This document shows positions 25,470 through 34,954 of a stretch of DNA of 64,000 nucleotides, piece after piece. The stretch spans positions 1 to 64,000 of the forward strand of contig CAYSAU010000013.1 in NCBI GenBank assembly GCA_964429135.1. The letters run 5' to 3'. Position 1 is the stretch's first letter. The number at the start of each line of letters is the position of its first letter. The DNA is from CAZSDU01 sp964429135 (GTDB lineage Bacteria > Bacteroidota > Bacteroidia > Bacteroidales > FEN-979). The notes below the pieces were generated by a model. That model worked only from the letters and a program-made list of their open reading frames with translations, did no database searches and had not been told where the DNA came from. The translations under genes were made by a program, and so were the position numbers.

Positions 25470-26536
25470 TCCATGTAAATTTTTAAGTCAACCCTATAAG
25501 CATCCATCGTCTCTGTGATTTCTAATTGATGTTTGCCGGGATATAACATTTGAAGCCGTTTTTTAACATTATCTAACCCGAATCCTCCCGGATTCTTTTT
25601 GAATTCATCTTGAAGCACTTCTTTGCTGTTCTGAATTGCAAAAACAAGCTGGCCTTTGTTAGAAAGATCAAAGTCAATGTTGATATAAGGTTTTTGATCT
25701 CCGATTTTGCATCCGTGTTTAAATGCATTTTCAATAAAAACAATAAAAAGAAGAGGGTCAATTTTTATGTCCGTACCATTTCCCTTAATTTTCATATTCA
25801 CGCTTAAGGATTCACCTGCGCGGAGGTTCTCCAGATAAACATAATTTTGCAAAAATTCAAGCTGACGGTCAATTGGAATAAGGTCTTCTTTAGCCTCATA
25901 AATTACATAGCGCATCAATTCCGATAATTTTAAAATTAACTCCGGAGCTTTTTCCGACTTGTCAAGGGTAAGGGCATAAAGACTGTTCAGGGTATTAAAA
26001 AAGAAATGAGGATTAAACTGGGCTTTAAGGAGTTTTAATTCTGCTTCTATTTTTTGTTTCTCAATCTCTCCCATTTTCAATTCCACCTCCTGCAACCTAA
26101 TGGAATCCCGTGTAAATTTTAACAAAGTCGTGATGACCAGAAAAATCAACACTAAAATAAATTCTGCTGTAATTTCCGTGATAACATTCGGATGTCCGTT
26201 GCCTTCAAAAAAGCTGGAAACCAAGAAATTCAGAAAAATAAAAAGGACAATGTTGGTAAGTTGCAAAAGAAAAAAAAGCAAGTATTTTCGTTGATTGAAA
26301 AAGACCGGAATCAACCACAGAAGATTAATATAAACCGACACACAAAGCAGGAGAACAGTAACCATGACATTTCCGGCCGTGGCAAGATCAATGTTCTTGA
26401 GGCGAAAGTCTCGGGTATAAAATAAGACGACCGTAAACAATACAATACTCAGCAGCCAGAAAATAATATGGGGCAGGATAAAATGCTGTTTATTTTTTTG
26501 ATAAATCTTCTGAATGTGCATAGCTCCATTTTTCAC
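25466..26536 (-). CDS. LytS-type sensor histidine kinase
   Basis: The protein has 356 residues. Four membrane helices lie in about residues 20-140, followed by a short coiled coil and a His_kinase block with His177 in AQFNPHFFFNTLNSLYAL. The ATPase region includes 'FIENAFKHGCK' and 'GGFGLDNVKKRLQMLYPGKH'. These are hallmarks of the PF06580 kinases that pair with LytTR regulators in Bacteroidota. It starts at 26536, with another ATG 15 bases downstream. The divergent 222-bp region toward the S46 peptidase probably holds both promoters. The sensed signal is unknown; the sensor is the membrane domain itself. Confidence 0.92.
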   Translation of the reverse strand: MKNGAMHIQKIYQKNKQHFILPHIIFWLLSIVLFTVVLFYTRDFRLKNIDLATAGNVMVTVLLLCVSVYINLLWLIPVFFNQRKYLLFFLLQLTNIVLFIFLNFLVSSFFEGNGHPNVITEITAEFILVLIFLVITTLLKFTRDSIRLQEVELKMGEIEKQKIEAELKLLKAQFNPHFFFNTLNSLYALTLDKSEKAPELILKLSELMRYVIYEAKEDLIPIDRQLEFLQNYVYLENLRAGESLSVNMKIKGNGTDIKIDPLLFIVFIENAFKHGCKIGDQKPYINIDFDLSNKGQLVFAIQNSKEVLQDEFKKNPGGFGLDNVKKRLQMLYPGKHQLEITETMDAYRVDLKIYME

Positions 26537-26758
26537 AAAAATGACTTATCTGTCTGAATTAATCAATCTTTTTGGATGTAGTGGTATATTTTCTTGACGA
26601 ATTTACGTCTTTTTACCATGGAGTGGCTCTTGTTTGATCCGACAAATTCTGCTGGTTATCGAGAAAAGTAATCATTTGGCTAAAAAAAAACAGCAAGTAA
26701 TAAAATGTATTTATTTTTGTATCTTCAATAAACATAAAATTAACTGAAACCAATACCA

Positions 26759-28954
26759 ATGAAAAATTCAATTTCGACCCCGTTAATCGCTTTGGTGACG
26801 ATCATGATGACTTTATCTTTATCCATCCCATCAAAAGCCGTTAATCCTCCTGATGAAGGAATGTGGCTCCCTTTGCTTATTGAAAGGTTGAACTATGTTG
26901 ACATGCAAAAAATGGGGCTTCATCTTTCTGCCCAGGAATTATACGACATTAACCATTCAAGTCTAAAAGACGCCATTGTTGGTTTATCTAGTGGCGGAGC
27001 CATGGGGGGATTTTTTTGCACAGCAGAAGTCGTTTCCGGGAAAGGATTGATCTTTACCAATCACCATTGTGGTTATGGCGCTGTTCAAAACCACAGCACT
27101 CCTGAACACGACTATTTAACCAACGGTTTTTGGGCCAAATCACTCGAAGAAGAGCTTTCCAATGAAAACATATGTGCTTCTTTCCTCGTCAGAATTGAAA
27201 ACGTGACTGATTCCATCATCCCTTTCCTTACCGACACCCTTAAGGAGTCCGAGCGAAACGCCAAGGTTAAAGAAATTTCTACCCGTATCCGCAAAAGAGC
27301 AGAAGAAAGTGGTCAATATGAAGCTTCTGTCAAGGCTTTCTTTGGTGGAAATGAATATTACCTTTTTGTTTTTAAAACCTATAAAGATGTCCGACTGGTT
27401 GGGGCTCCGCCTTCATCCATTGGCAAATTTGGAGGAGATACCGACAACTGGATGTGGCCACGCCATACCGGTGATTTTACCATTTTTCGTATCTATACCG
27501 ACCCTGAAGGGAATCCTGCAGAATATGCCGAACAAAATATACCCTTACAGCCCAAATACCACCTGCCGGTCAGCCTGAAGGGGATACAGAAAAACGATTT
27601 TGCCATGATCTGGGGATATCCGGGAAATACCAGCCGTTACATTACTTCTTACGGCATGGAATATAACATGAATGTTTTATACCCTACAATTATTAAGCTT
27701 TTTGGGAAACAGTTAGAAATCATGAAGGAGCGAATGGATGTCGACAAAGGAGTGAAAATTGCTTACGCTGACAATTACGCCGGTCTCGCCAATACATGGA
27801 AAAACTTTATCGGGCAATCAAAAATGCTTAAAAAGAATAAAGTGGAAATAAAAAAGAAAGCCATTGAAGATGCGTTTATGGCTTGGTATAACCAGGATCC
27901 AAAGAGGCAGGAAAAATATGGAAAAGTATTGGAAAACCTAAAAACCGGTTATGCCTCAATGACTCAGCTTGCAGCCCCGTTTTTTTATGCAAACCTGGCT
28001 GGTATGGGATTGGATATCGTGGGGCTTGCCGGGCAATTCGGTGATATTAAAAATGCCCTTGAAAAAAAGAACAAAGCCGCATTAAAAGAATCTCAGGAAG
28101 CCCTTCAACCAATTATCAAAGAACACTTTAAGGAAACCGACCTGGCCATCGAAAAGAAAACCCTGGCAGAAATGCTTAGGCTTTATGCCCAGGATGTTCC
28201 CAAAAATGAGCTCCCTTCCATCTTCTTGACAATAGAAAAAGACTATAAAAATGATTTTATGGCTTTTGCTGATAAAGTTTATGCCACTTCTGTTTTTGCA
28301 ACTGAACCTGCTGCCCAGGAATTTGTTAAAAACCCCAAGTTGAAAGTCTTTAAAAAAGATCTTGGATGGTTGCTTTATCAATCTATGATTGAGGCTTCTG
28401 GGAAAAACCAGGCAGCATTCGGGACAGCCAGAACCAATGTCAGCGTTTCTAACCGTCTGTTCATTGGTGGATTACGCGAAATGAACCCTGAACTGGTGAA
28501 GTATCCGGATGCGAATTCGACCATGCGCATGTCTTATGGACAAGTTCTTGATTATTATCCTGCCGATGCTGTACATTATGATTACATTACAACATTAAAG
28601 GGAGTGATGCAGAAAGAAGATCCCGAAAATGATGAATTTATCGTAGAAAAAAAACTTAAAGACCTGTTTGATGCAAAAGATTACGGACAATATGGTGAAA
28701 ACGGAGAAATGATCGTTTGCTTCCTGACCACCAATGATATCACGGGCGGAAATTCTGGAAGCCCGGTAATCAATGCCGATGGGCATTTGATCGGTCTTGC
28801 ATTCGATGGCAACTGGGAAGCCATGAGCGGAGATATTATGTTTGAACCCGCACTGCAAAGAACCATTAATGTCGATATTCGTTATGTGCTTTTTATCATT
28901 GATAAATTTGCCGGGGCTACAAACCTGATTGAAGAACTTACAATTATTAAATAA
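26759..28954 (+). CDS. S46-family dipeptidyl-peptidase (DPP7-like)
   Basis: The 731-residue protein has a signal peptide (cut near SKAV-NPP) and is probably periplasmic. The S46 serine-protease catalytic elements are in place: His-His at 102-103 in TNHHCGYGA, the Asp block GDTDNWMWPRHTGDF, and Ser666 in TGGNSGSPVIN. Eighteen residues after Ser666 there is Gly684 (FDGNWEAM). In this family Gly at that position marks DPP7-type preference for hydrophobic residues at P1, whereas Arg marks the acidic preference of DPP11, so a DPP7-like enzyme is inferred. It supports peptide use as carbon and energy source. A strong terminator follows. Confidence 0.93.
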   Translation: MKNSISTPLIALVTIMMTLSLSIPSKAVNPPDEGMWLPLLIERLNYVDMQKMGLHLSAQELYDINHSSLKDAIVGLSSGGAMGGFFCTAEVVSGKGLIFTNHHCGYGAVQNHSTPEHDYLTNGFWAKSLEEELSNENICASFLVRIENVTDSIIPFLTDTLKESERNAKVKEISTRIRKRAEESGQYEASVKAFFGGNEYYLFVFKTYKDVRLVGAPPSSIGKFGGDTDNWMWPRHTGDFTIFRIYTDPEGNPAEYAEQNIPLQPKYHLPVSLKGIQKNDFAMIWGYPGNTSRYITSYGMEYNMNVLYPTIIKLFGKQLEIMKERMDVDKGVKIAYADNYAGLANTWKNFIGQSKMLKKNKVEIKKKAIEDAFMAWYNQDPKRQEKYGKVLENLKTGYASMTQLAAPFFYANLAGMGLDIVGLAGQFGDIKNALEKKNKAALKESQEALQPIIKEHFKETDLAIEKKTLAEMLRLYAQDVPKNELPSIFLTIEKDYKNDFMAFADKVYATSVFATEPAAQEFVKNPKLKVFKKDLGWLLYQSMIEASGKNQAAFGTARTNVSVSNRLFIGGLREMNPELVKYPDANSTMRMSYGQVLDYYPADAVHYDYITTLKGVMQKEDPENDEFIVEKKLKDLFDAKDYGQYGENGEMIVCFLTTNDITGGNSGSPVINADGHLIGLAFDGNWEAMSGDIMFEPALQRTINVDIRYVLFIIDKFAGATNLIEELTIIK

Positions 28955-28970
28955 CCTCCTAAATATCCAA

Positions 28971-29003
28971 AAAAAGCCGCCCAAGCCAGGCGGCTTTTTT
29001 TTT
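28971..29003 (+). terminator. Rho-independent terminator after the S46 peptidase gene
   Basis: An 11-bp stem (AAAAAGCCGCC with GGCGGCTTTTT, 7-base loop) begins 17 bases after the stop codon and continues into a run of nine T residues. Confidence 0.9.
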
Positions 29004-29233
29004 AATAAATTCTGCTTTTGTTTTCTTTTTAGGATTGCATTAAAAGGCCTTCCCGCATCATCTGTTGCTATTCAACCAGATTCAGATACTGCAAAAGCGA
29101 TTTAAATGAAGAAATTTTAACGACATTTCCGGGGAAATGAGCGAACAAAAAAGAAAAGCTATAGATTAAAATAAAAAACTTAGAAATCGTAGTATTTCAT
29201 TTTGTAATTTCGATTTGGAATAAATCCATCTTG

Positions 29234-30256
29234 ATGAAAAGGAAATATAAAATTTTGATCCATCTTGCGTTTTGGCTTTATATGTTCAACCAAACCTTTC
29301 TGGCCATTATTCTCAAGGGAAATAAAGAATATAGCCCGTTTGAAGAATTGACGATCTATCCCCTAACAAGTTTTATTACTTTTTATTCCCTTTATTATTC
29401 CTTAGGCCTTTTTTTCAGAAAGAAAAAGTGGATACTTCCTGTCGTGGTTTCAGTCTCTGTTTTTTTTCTGCTTATTCCACTCCGGATTGGTCTGGAATAT
29501 TTTTTCTGGAAAACGTTGGGGGCAAGCCATATAAATAGTAAGGAACCATTAGTCGTTAATCATTTATGGTGGTTTTACTCCTTAAGAATGGTTATCATTT
29601 TTACCATCTATGCCATTTTGATCCGGCTTGCCATCGGATGGTTTGAATCTCAAAAAATGAAAGCCGAACTCCTCTTGCAAAACCAATCGAGCGAATTGGC
29701 ATTGTTGCGTTCGCAAATTAATCCCCATTTCTTATTTAATACCTTAAACAATATTTATTCTCTGGTTTATAAAAAGTCAGAAGATGCCCCAGCCGCAGTA
29801 ATGAAAATGTCTTCCATCATGCGGTATATGCTTTACGATGCCACTACCGATAAGGTTTTTCTTGAAAAAGAAGTGGAATACCTGCAAAGTTTTATTGAGC
29901 TTCAGCGGCTGAGAATAATAACAAAAGATTTTATTTCCATTGAAATTCAGGGGAATATGGAGGGGAGAACCATTGCCCCTATGCTGCTGATTCCATTTGT
30001 TGAAAATGCATTTAAGCATTGCAGAAAAAATGTACCCTCGCCGGGAATAAGAATCCTTTTAGAGGTGGACCCCGGGCAAATTATGTTTTGTATATCAAAC
30101 CACATCCGTCAAGGTAATACCGTGAAAGACAATGCAAAGGGAATTGGTTTGATCAATGTCAGGCGTAGATTGAATTTACTTTATCCCGGAAAATACTCTC
30201 TGGAAATAAACCAAGATGAGGATCTGTATAATGTTATATTAATCTTATTTCAATAG
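29234..30256 (+). CDS. LytS-type sensor histidine kinase
   Basis: From the ATG at 29234 the protein has 340 residues; a TTG one codon upstream is less likely. Membrane helices lie in about residues 8-135. The kinase core has His165 in SQINPHFLFNTLNNIYSL, then 'FVENAFKHCRKN' and 'KGIGLINVRRRLNLLYPGKYSLEI'. One base separates it from the LytTR regulator gene downstream. It is a diverged paralogue of the kinase at 25466-26536 on the opposite side of the S46 peptidase gene. A TAATTTCG resembling a -7 box lies at 29205-29212, with no clear -33 element. Confidence 0.92.
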   Translation: MKRKYKILIHLAFWLYMFNQTFLAIILKGNKEYSPFEELTIYPLTSFITFYSLYYSLGLFFRKKKWILPVVVSVSVFFLLIPLRIGLEYFFWKTLGASHINSKEPLVVNHLWWFYSLRMVIIFTIYAILIRLAIGWFESQKMKAELLLQNQSSELALLRSQINPHFLFNTLNNIYSLVYKKSEDAPAAVMKMSSIMRYMLYDATTDKVFLEKEVEYLQSFIELQRLRIITKDFISIEIQGNMEGRTIAPMLLIPFVENAFKHCRKNVPSPGIRILLEVDPGQIMFCISNHIRQGNTVKDNAKGIGLINVRRRLNLLYPGKYSLEINQDEDLYNVILILFQ

Positions 30257-30257
30257 C

Positions 30258-30992
30258 ATGAAAATCAATTGTATTGCCATTGATGATGAGCCGCTGGCAC
30301 TCGATATCATTAAAGATTACGCCTCAAAAATTCCTTTCTTGAATCTGATAAAAACCTTTGACAATGCATTGGAATCCATCGATTTTATAAGAAACAACAC
30401 GGTAGATTTGATTTTTCTTGACATTCAAATGGATGAGCTGTCTGGCATTCAGCTTTTAAACGCACTAAAAATCAGACCCTTGGTAATTTTCACAACAGCA
30501 TACGATGAATATGCTGTCCAGGGTTTTGAACTTGATGTGGTAGATTACATGCTGAAGCCCATCTCTTTCGAACGGTTTATCAAGGGGGTTGACAAGGTAT
30601 TCGAGCGGATGCCTAATGAAGACAAAAAACTATCCCTTCCGGAAAACCATGCGGTTTCTTTGGCAGGGAAAGAGGACTTTTTCTTTGTTAAAACGGAAAC
30701 CCGAATGGAAAAAGTCTTTTTTGCTGATGTTTTATATATCGAAGGAATGGGAGATTATTGGAGAATCGTCACTCAAAACAAAAGAATTATGAGTCTGATG
30801 AACGCCAAAAGAATCGAGGAAATCCTTCCGGAAGTCAGGTTTTTCAGGGTACATAAATCCTTCTTTGTGGCTCTGGATAAAATTGACTCCATCGAAAGAA
30901 ACAGAATAAAAATTGGAGATAAATATATTCCGATTAGTGAAACCTATCATAAAGGATTTTTCGATATGGTTGAAAGAAGAAAATTAGCATGA
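30258..30992 (+). CDS. LytTR-family response regulator
   Basis: The 244-residue protein has the receiver signature IDDEPLALDI, phospho-acceptor Asp55 in IFLDIQMDELSG, 'FTTAYDEYAVQGFELDVVDYMLKP', and a C-terminal LytTR domain ('VLYIEGMGDYWRIVTQNKRIM', 'RFFRVHKSFFVALDKIDSI'). It starts 1 base after the kinase gene, so the two are a cognate pair. Its 3' end overlaps the convergent acyltransferase gene by 9 bp. It is about as similar to the regulator at 24753 as paralogues from an old duplication would be. Regulated genes are unknown, though the peptidase between the two pairs is a candidate. Confidence 0.93.
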   Translation: MKINCIAIDDEPLALDIIKDYASKIPFLNLIKTFDNALESIDFIRNNTVDLIFLDIQMDELSGIQLLNALKIRPLVIFTTAYDEYAVQGFELDVVDYMLKPISFERFIKGVDKVFERMPNEDKKLSLPENHAVSLAGKEDFFFVKTETRMEKVFFADVLYIEGMGDYWRIVTQNKRIMSLMNAKRIEEILPEVRFFRVHKSFFVALDKIDSIERNRIKIGDKYIPISETYHKGFFDMVERRKLA

Positions 30993-32798
30993 GTATTCTT
31001 CATTTTTAAACCTTTCCAGAACAGCCTGATCGTTAAATTCTTTGGACAGTGATTCTATGGTTGCATAAGGGATCTCAAACACATCCAAAATCATCAGTGC
31101 ATCAAGGCAATTGTTAAAAAGTGGGTCAATATTAAATCCGATAACTTCTGAATTTACACTGATGTATTTCTTCACTAGAATCGGCGTTTTATATGAAGGG
31201 TCAAAATCATGAATAAATTTATCCAATCTGGATAAATTATTACGCGTGTGTTTGATAAAGACATCCTTTCTAATTTCTTTGGGAAGTTTTCGTTTATACG
31301 GATGCCTTGCTCTTATCATCTGTCCTAATTCTGAATTAAAATAATTAGCATTCAGAAATTCAACTGTCAGGCTTTTCGAAATATCAAGAAATACATTACT
31401 AATACTTACTGGTCCGATTAAATAACGGTATTGGGGGTGTTTTAACAGCAGATAAAGAATTCCTTTCCATAGTAAAAACAATGGAAGTGTTCGCTTCTGA
31501 TAGTGTTTAACAATGAATGAGCGACCAAGTTCTATCGAAACCCTAAGCAAAGGCTCAAAAGCAGGGCTGATTTTAAATAAGCTGTGAATATAAAACCCTT
31601 TTATACCATGTTTTTCGAGAATTTCTTTCCCTTTTCCTACGCGATATCCGCCAACAATTTGCCGGGTGGTGTTATCCCATACAAACAATTGTTCAAAATA
31701 GGAGTCGTATGAATCAATATCCCGGTCATTGCCAGTCCCCTCTCCTACTTCACGGTACGTTTTTTCTCTCAACCGGCCTATTTCTTTAATGATACTCGGG
31801 ATTTTCTCCTGAGGGGCGCAAAAAACAAAATAATCCTGATTGGAAAACAGCAGGTATTTTGTTTTAATGGTGTTTATCTCCTGCATTAAGCAAGTTTCTT
31901 CCATGGGACAAGGAATCGTTTCCCGGTTTTTTTCATTAGCTTCAGAGAACATTTTCCTTGTTTTTAAAGAAAGCCCCAGAGAATATACTTTTGTTCTTAA
32001 AAAACAGCCATAGGCATAAATATCCTTGAATTCATCCTGCTCTTTAAGAGAAATAATAGATCCTATGCGAATGTTAATTGTCTTTCCCTGTTTGTTAAAA
32101 ACCTCAGCGGGGAGTCTGACTGTACGCAATACGGGATGAAAAAACCCTAAAAGATTAAAAAGAAAGCTGTTGTGCCCGTCAAAATACACAGGGACAATGG
32201 GAACTTTTGATCTTTTAATGAACTTTATAATAGAATATTGCCATTCACGGTCTGATACTGCATTTTGTTTGATTTTATAACTGCTCACTTCACCTGAAGG
32301 GAATAATCCTACCGAATGACAGTCCTGGAGATGGGCGATGGCATTTTTCAATCCTCCGAAACTGGACTGAAAACCCCGGCGGGTTTCAAATGGATTAACC
32401 CCAATAAAAGAGGAGTTAAGTGGTTTTATTTTCGTCAATAAAAAATTAACTAGCATTTTATAATCAGGTCTGACTTCTGAAAAAATTTTTAATAAAAGAA
32501 TTCCATCAATCCCCCCGTAAGCATGATTGGCTATGGTGATAAAGGGTCCTTGCGTTGGAATGTTTTTAAAATCCTCAGTGGGGATATGAAGGCCGCAACC
32601 AATGGTTGAAATCAGGTTATCAATAAATTGAAATCTGGGAAGTGTATCATTAGCCGTATAAAAATCGTTAACCTTATCCAGCTTCATTATTTTCAATAAC
32701 CAGCTTGCTAGGAATTCCCCTCCAAAATACTTTAACATGGGATTCCCCATAAGTAATTCTTCCGATGAAACAAGTTCGATTTTATCGGACAAGGTCAT
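30984..32798 (-). CDS. OlsF-like bifunctional acyltransferase (PlsC + GNAT/OlsB domains)
   Basis: The 604-residue protein joins two lipid-synthesis domains. The N-terminal O-acyltransferase (about 75-280 from this start) has 'ITIANHAYGGID' (the NHxxxxD catalytic motif) and 'VGLFPSGEVSSY'. The C-terminal GNAT domain (about 300-500; 'RLREKTYREVGEGTG', 'IVGGYRVGKGKEI', 'LGRSFIVKHYQKR') is of the OlsB ornithine/glycine N-acyltransferase type. By analogy with OlsF it would make an N-acyl amino acid and then O-acylate it, giving an ornithine- or glycine-type membrane lipid. The amino acid cannot be read. The ATG at 32798 overlaps the rnr stop by 17 bp; a TTG further upstream is less likely. Confidence 0.82.
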   Translation of the reverse strand: MTLSDKIELVSSEELLMGNPMLKYFGGEFLASWLLKIMKLDKVNDFYTANDTLPRFQFIDNLISTIGCGLHIPTEDFKNIPTQGPFITIANHAYGGIDGILLLKIFSEVRPDYKMLVNFLLTKIKPLNSSFIGVNPFETRRGFQSSFGGLKNAIAHLQDCHSVGLFPSGEVSSYKIKQNAVSDREWQYSIIKFIKRSKVPIVPVYFDGHNSFLFNLLGFFHPVLRTVRLPAEVFNKQGKTINIRIGSIISLKEQDEFKDIYAYGCFLRTKVYSLGLSLKTRKMFSEANEKNRETIPCPMEETCLMQEINTIKTKYLLFSNQDYFVFCAPQEKIPSIIKEIGRLREKTYREVGEGTGNDRDIDSYDSYFEQLFVWDNTTRQIVGGYRVGKGKEILEKHGIKGFYIHSLFKISPAFEPLLRVSIELGRSFIVKHYQKRTLPLFLLWKGILYLLLKHPQYRYLIGPVSISNVFLDISKSLTVEFLNANYFNSELGQMIRARHPYKRKLPKEIRKDVFIKHTRNNLSRLDKFIHDFDPSYKTPILVKKYISVNSEVIGFNIDPLFNNCLDALMILDVFEIPYATIESLSKEFNDQAVLERFKNEEYSC

Positions 32799-34953
32799 AA
32801 TCCATTTGTTTACGCCCAAGGTCAATTTTTTTAACCCTGATTTTCAACTTATCTCCTAATTTAAACTGTGATCCATTCCGTTGACCAATGACCTGAAAGT
32901 TTTCTTCATCCAGATAGTAAAAGTCATCTCCCAAATCCCTTAACCTTATCATCCCCTCACATTTGGTCCCTATAATCTCAGCAAAGATCCCCCATTTGCT
33001 CACCCCTGAAACAACAGCGTTAAAAACCTGACCAATTTTATCCAACATATATTCTGCCTGTTTATATTTTACTGACATTCTCTCAGCCTCCGTTGCTCTT
33101 CTTTCCATTTCTGAGGAATGTTCACAACGGGGTTCATAGGCTTCTTTTGAAGCCGATGGACCATCATGCAGATAATCCCAGAGCAGCCGGTGTACCATAA
33201 GATCCGGATAGCGGCGGATTGGACTGGTAAAATGTGTATAAAAAGGAAAAGACAGCCCATAATGTCCTATATTTGAAGTGGAATAATAGGCTTTAGCCAT
33301 GGTCCGGATGGCAATGGTTTCGATCATGTTTTCAGCTCCGCTTCCCTTAATTTCATGAAATAAATGATTAAATGACTGTGCCAGTGTTTTTTTTGAAGTC
33401 AGTTTCAGTTTATATCCAAGCCTTTCGATAAACTGGGTAAAGTTTTCCAGCTTTTCTGGTGTGGGTTCGTCATGAACCCTGTAAACAAATGTTTTTGCAG
33501 GTTTATCACCTACTTTTTTCCCAATTTTTTCTGCCACTTTACGGTTGGCCAACAACATAAAATCCTCAATGAGCTTATTGGCTTCCTTCATTTCCCTAAT
33601 ATAAATACTCAAGGGTTTGCCTTCTTGATCCAGTTTAAATCTTACTTCCTGAGTTTCGAAATTGATTGCCCCCTTATTAAAACGTTCTTCCCTCAATTTA
33701 AATGCAAGTCGGTTTAAAACGGCAATTTCATCAGCCCACTCACCTTCCCCTGATTCAATGATTGCCTGAACTTCTTCATAGGAAAAGCGGCGGTTGGAAT
33801 GAATGATGGTTTTTCCATACCACTCTTTGAACACCCTGGCCTTTTCATCCATTTCAAAAACAGCAGAAAAACAAAGTCTGTCATTGTCGGGCTGCAGGGA
33901 ACAGATTTCATTTGATAGCCGCTCCGGTAACATTGGGATCGTATTGCCAACCATATAAATCGATGTGGCCCGCTTGTATGCTTCCTGATCAATAGCAGAA
34001 CCCGGTTTGACAAAGTGTGAGACATCTGCAATATGTACTCCGACTTCCCATCGATGAGGTCCTAAAAACTTTAGTGAAATGGCGTCATCAAAGTCCTTGG
34101 CATCCTCGGGATCAATGGTTATCGTAAAGACTTGTCTGAAATCTCTCCTATTTTTGTACTCGGATTCGGGAATTTCTGCCATAATCCCAGATGCCTCTTT
34201 TTCTGCCTGATAAGAAAATGACAAGGGGAATTCATGCTCTGCCAGTATCGATTGCATCTCAACCTGGTTATCTCCGGGTTTCCCTAGCACCCTCAACACT
34301 GTTCCAAAAGGATTTTCTGCATGAGCAGGCCACTCCGTGATAGCTGCAACCACTTTTTCTCCCTGACGCGCACCATTCAGATGAGACAAAGGAATAAAGA
34401 TATCAACAGGCATAGTATTACTATCAGGAATCAGAAAAGCAAACTTTTTCGATATTTCAATCGTTCCCACAAACTGTTTTTTCTTTCTCTGGACGATCTC
34501 GATAATTTCACCTTCCCTTTTGTACCCTTTTCGTATGGGGAATAACGAAACTTTAACGATATCACCATGTAAGGCATGAAAGGTATTATTCGAGGAAATA
34601 AAAATATCTTCAGATTTATCTTCAGGAATGATATAAGCCTTACCCGTTTGTTTCATGTCGACGGTTCCGATTATATTGGTCCTGGGTTTCCCATCTGTTT
34701 TGATATTCATCTTATTGATCTGATATTTTCCGCGTTGTGTCTGAACCAACTCCTTACTCATAAAAAGTTCTTCCACAATCAACCGGACAAGGTCTTTACT
34801 CCCTCTGTCAACAACATTAAGGCGCTGGGCTACCTGCTTATAGTTTAAACTGCTGTTAGGGTTTTTTTGAAAAACATGTAGTATCGACTTGACAAATGCG
34901 TTTGCTTCCCTTTTTTGCCCACTGGTGTTTTTTTTCTTTCCCATAATCATCAT
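32782..34953 (-). CDS. rnr: Ribonuclease R
   Basis: The 723-residue 3'-5' exoribonuclease degrades structured RNA. From N to C it has a winged-helix start ('NYKQVAQRLNVVDRGSKDLV'), cold-shock domains ('GTVDMKQTGKAYIIPEDKSEDIFI', 'FVGTIEISKKFAFLIPDSNTMPVDIFI') and the RNB catalytic domain with acidic residues in DPEDAKDFDDAISL. 'YTHFTSPIRRYPDLMVHRLL' and a C-terminal S1 domain ('FNAVVSGVSKWGIFAEI') follow. Its length is usual for the family in this phylum. It starts 1 base after the ABC gene stop (an internal ATG at 34944 is also possible) and overlaps the acyltransferase gene. Confidence 0.96.
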   Translation of the reverse strand: MMIMGKKKNTSGQKREANAFVKSILHVFQKNPNSSLNYKQVAQRLNVVDRGSKDLVRLIVEELFMSKELVQTQRGKYQINKMNIKTDGKPRTNIIGTVDMKQTGKAYIIPEDKSEDIFISSNNTFHALHGDIVKVSLFPIRKGYKREGEIIEIVQRKKKQFVGTIEISKKFAFLIPDSNTMPVDIFIPLSHLNGARQGEKVVAAITEWPAHAENPFGTVLRVLGKPGDNQVEMQSILAEHEFPLSFSYQAEKEASGIMAEIPESEYKNRRDFRQVFTITIDPEDAKDFDDAISLKFLGPHRWEVGVHIADVSHFVKPGSAIDQEAYKRATSIYMVGNTIPMLPERLSNEICSLQPDNDRLCFSAVFEMDEKARVFKEWYGKTIIHSNRRFSYEEVQAIIESGEGEWADEIAVLNRLAFKLREERFNKGAINFETQEVRFKLDQEGKPLSIYIREMKEANKLIEDFMLLANRKVAEKIGKKVGDKPAKTFVYRVHDEPTPEKLENFTQFIERLGYKLKLTSKKTLAQSFNHLFHEIKGSGAENMIETIAIRTMAKAYYSTSNIGHYGLSFPFYTHFTSPIRRYPDLMVHRLLWDYLHDGPSASKEAYEPRCEHSSEMERRATEAERMSVKYKQAEYMLDKIGQVFNAVVSGVSKWGIFAEIIGTKCEGMIRLRDLGDDFYYLDEENFQVIGQRNGSQFKLGDKLKIRVKKIDLGRKQMDYDLVR

Positions 34954-34954
34954 A

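Noticed and set aside
29205..29212. TAATTTCG boxes upstream of the kinase (also 54064 and 57560) as promoters
   Set aside because: They lack a clear TTG partner at 19-21 bases and deviate from TAnnTTTG, so I did not list them as promoters.
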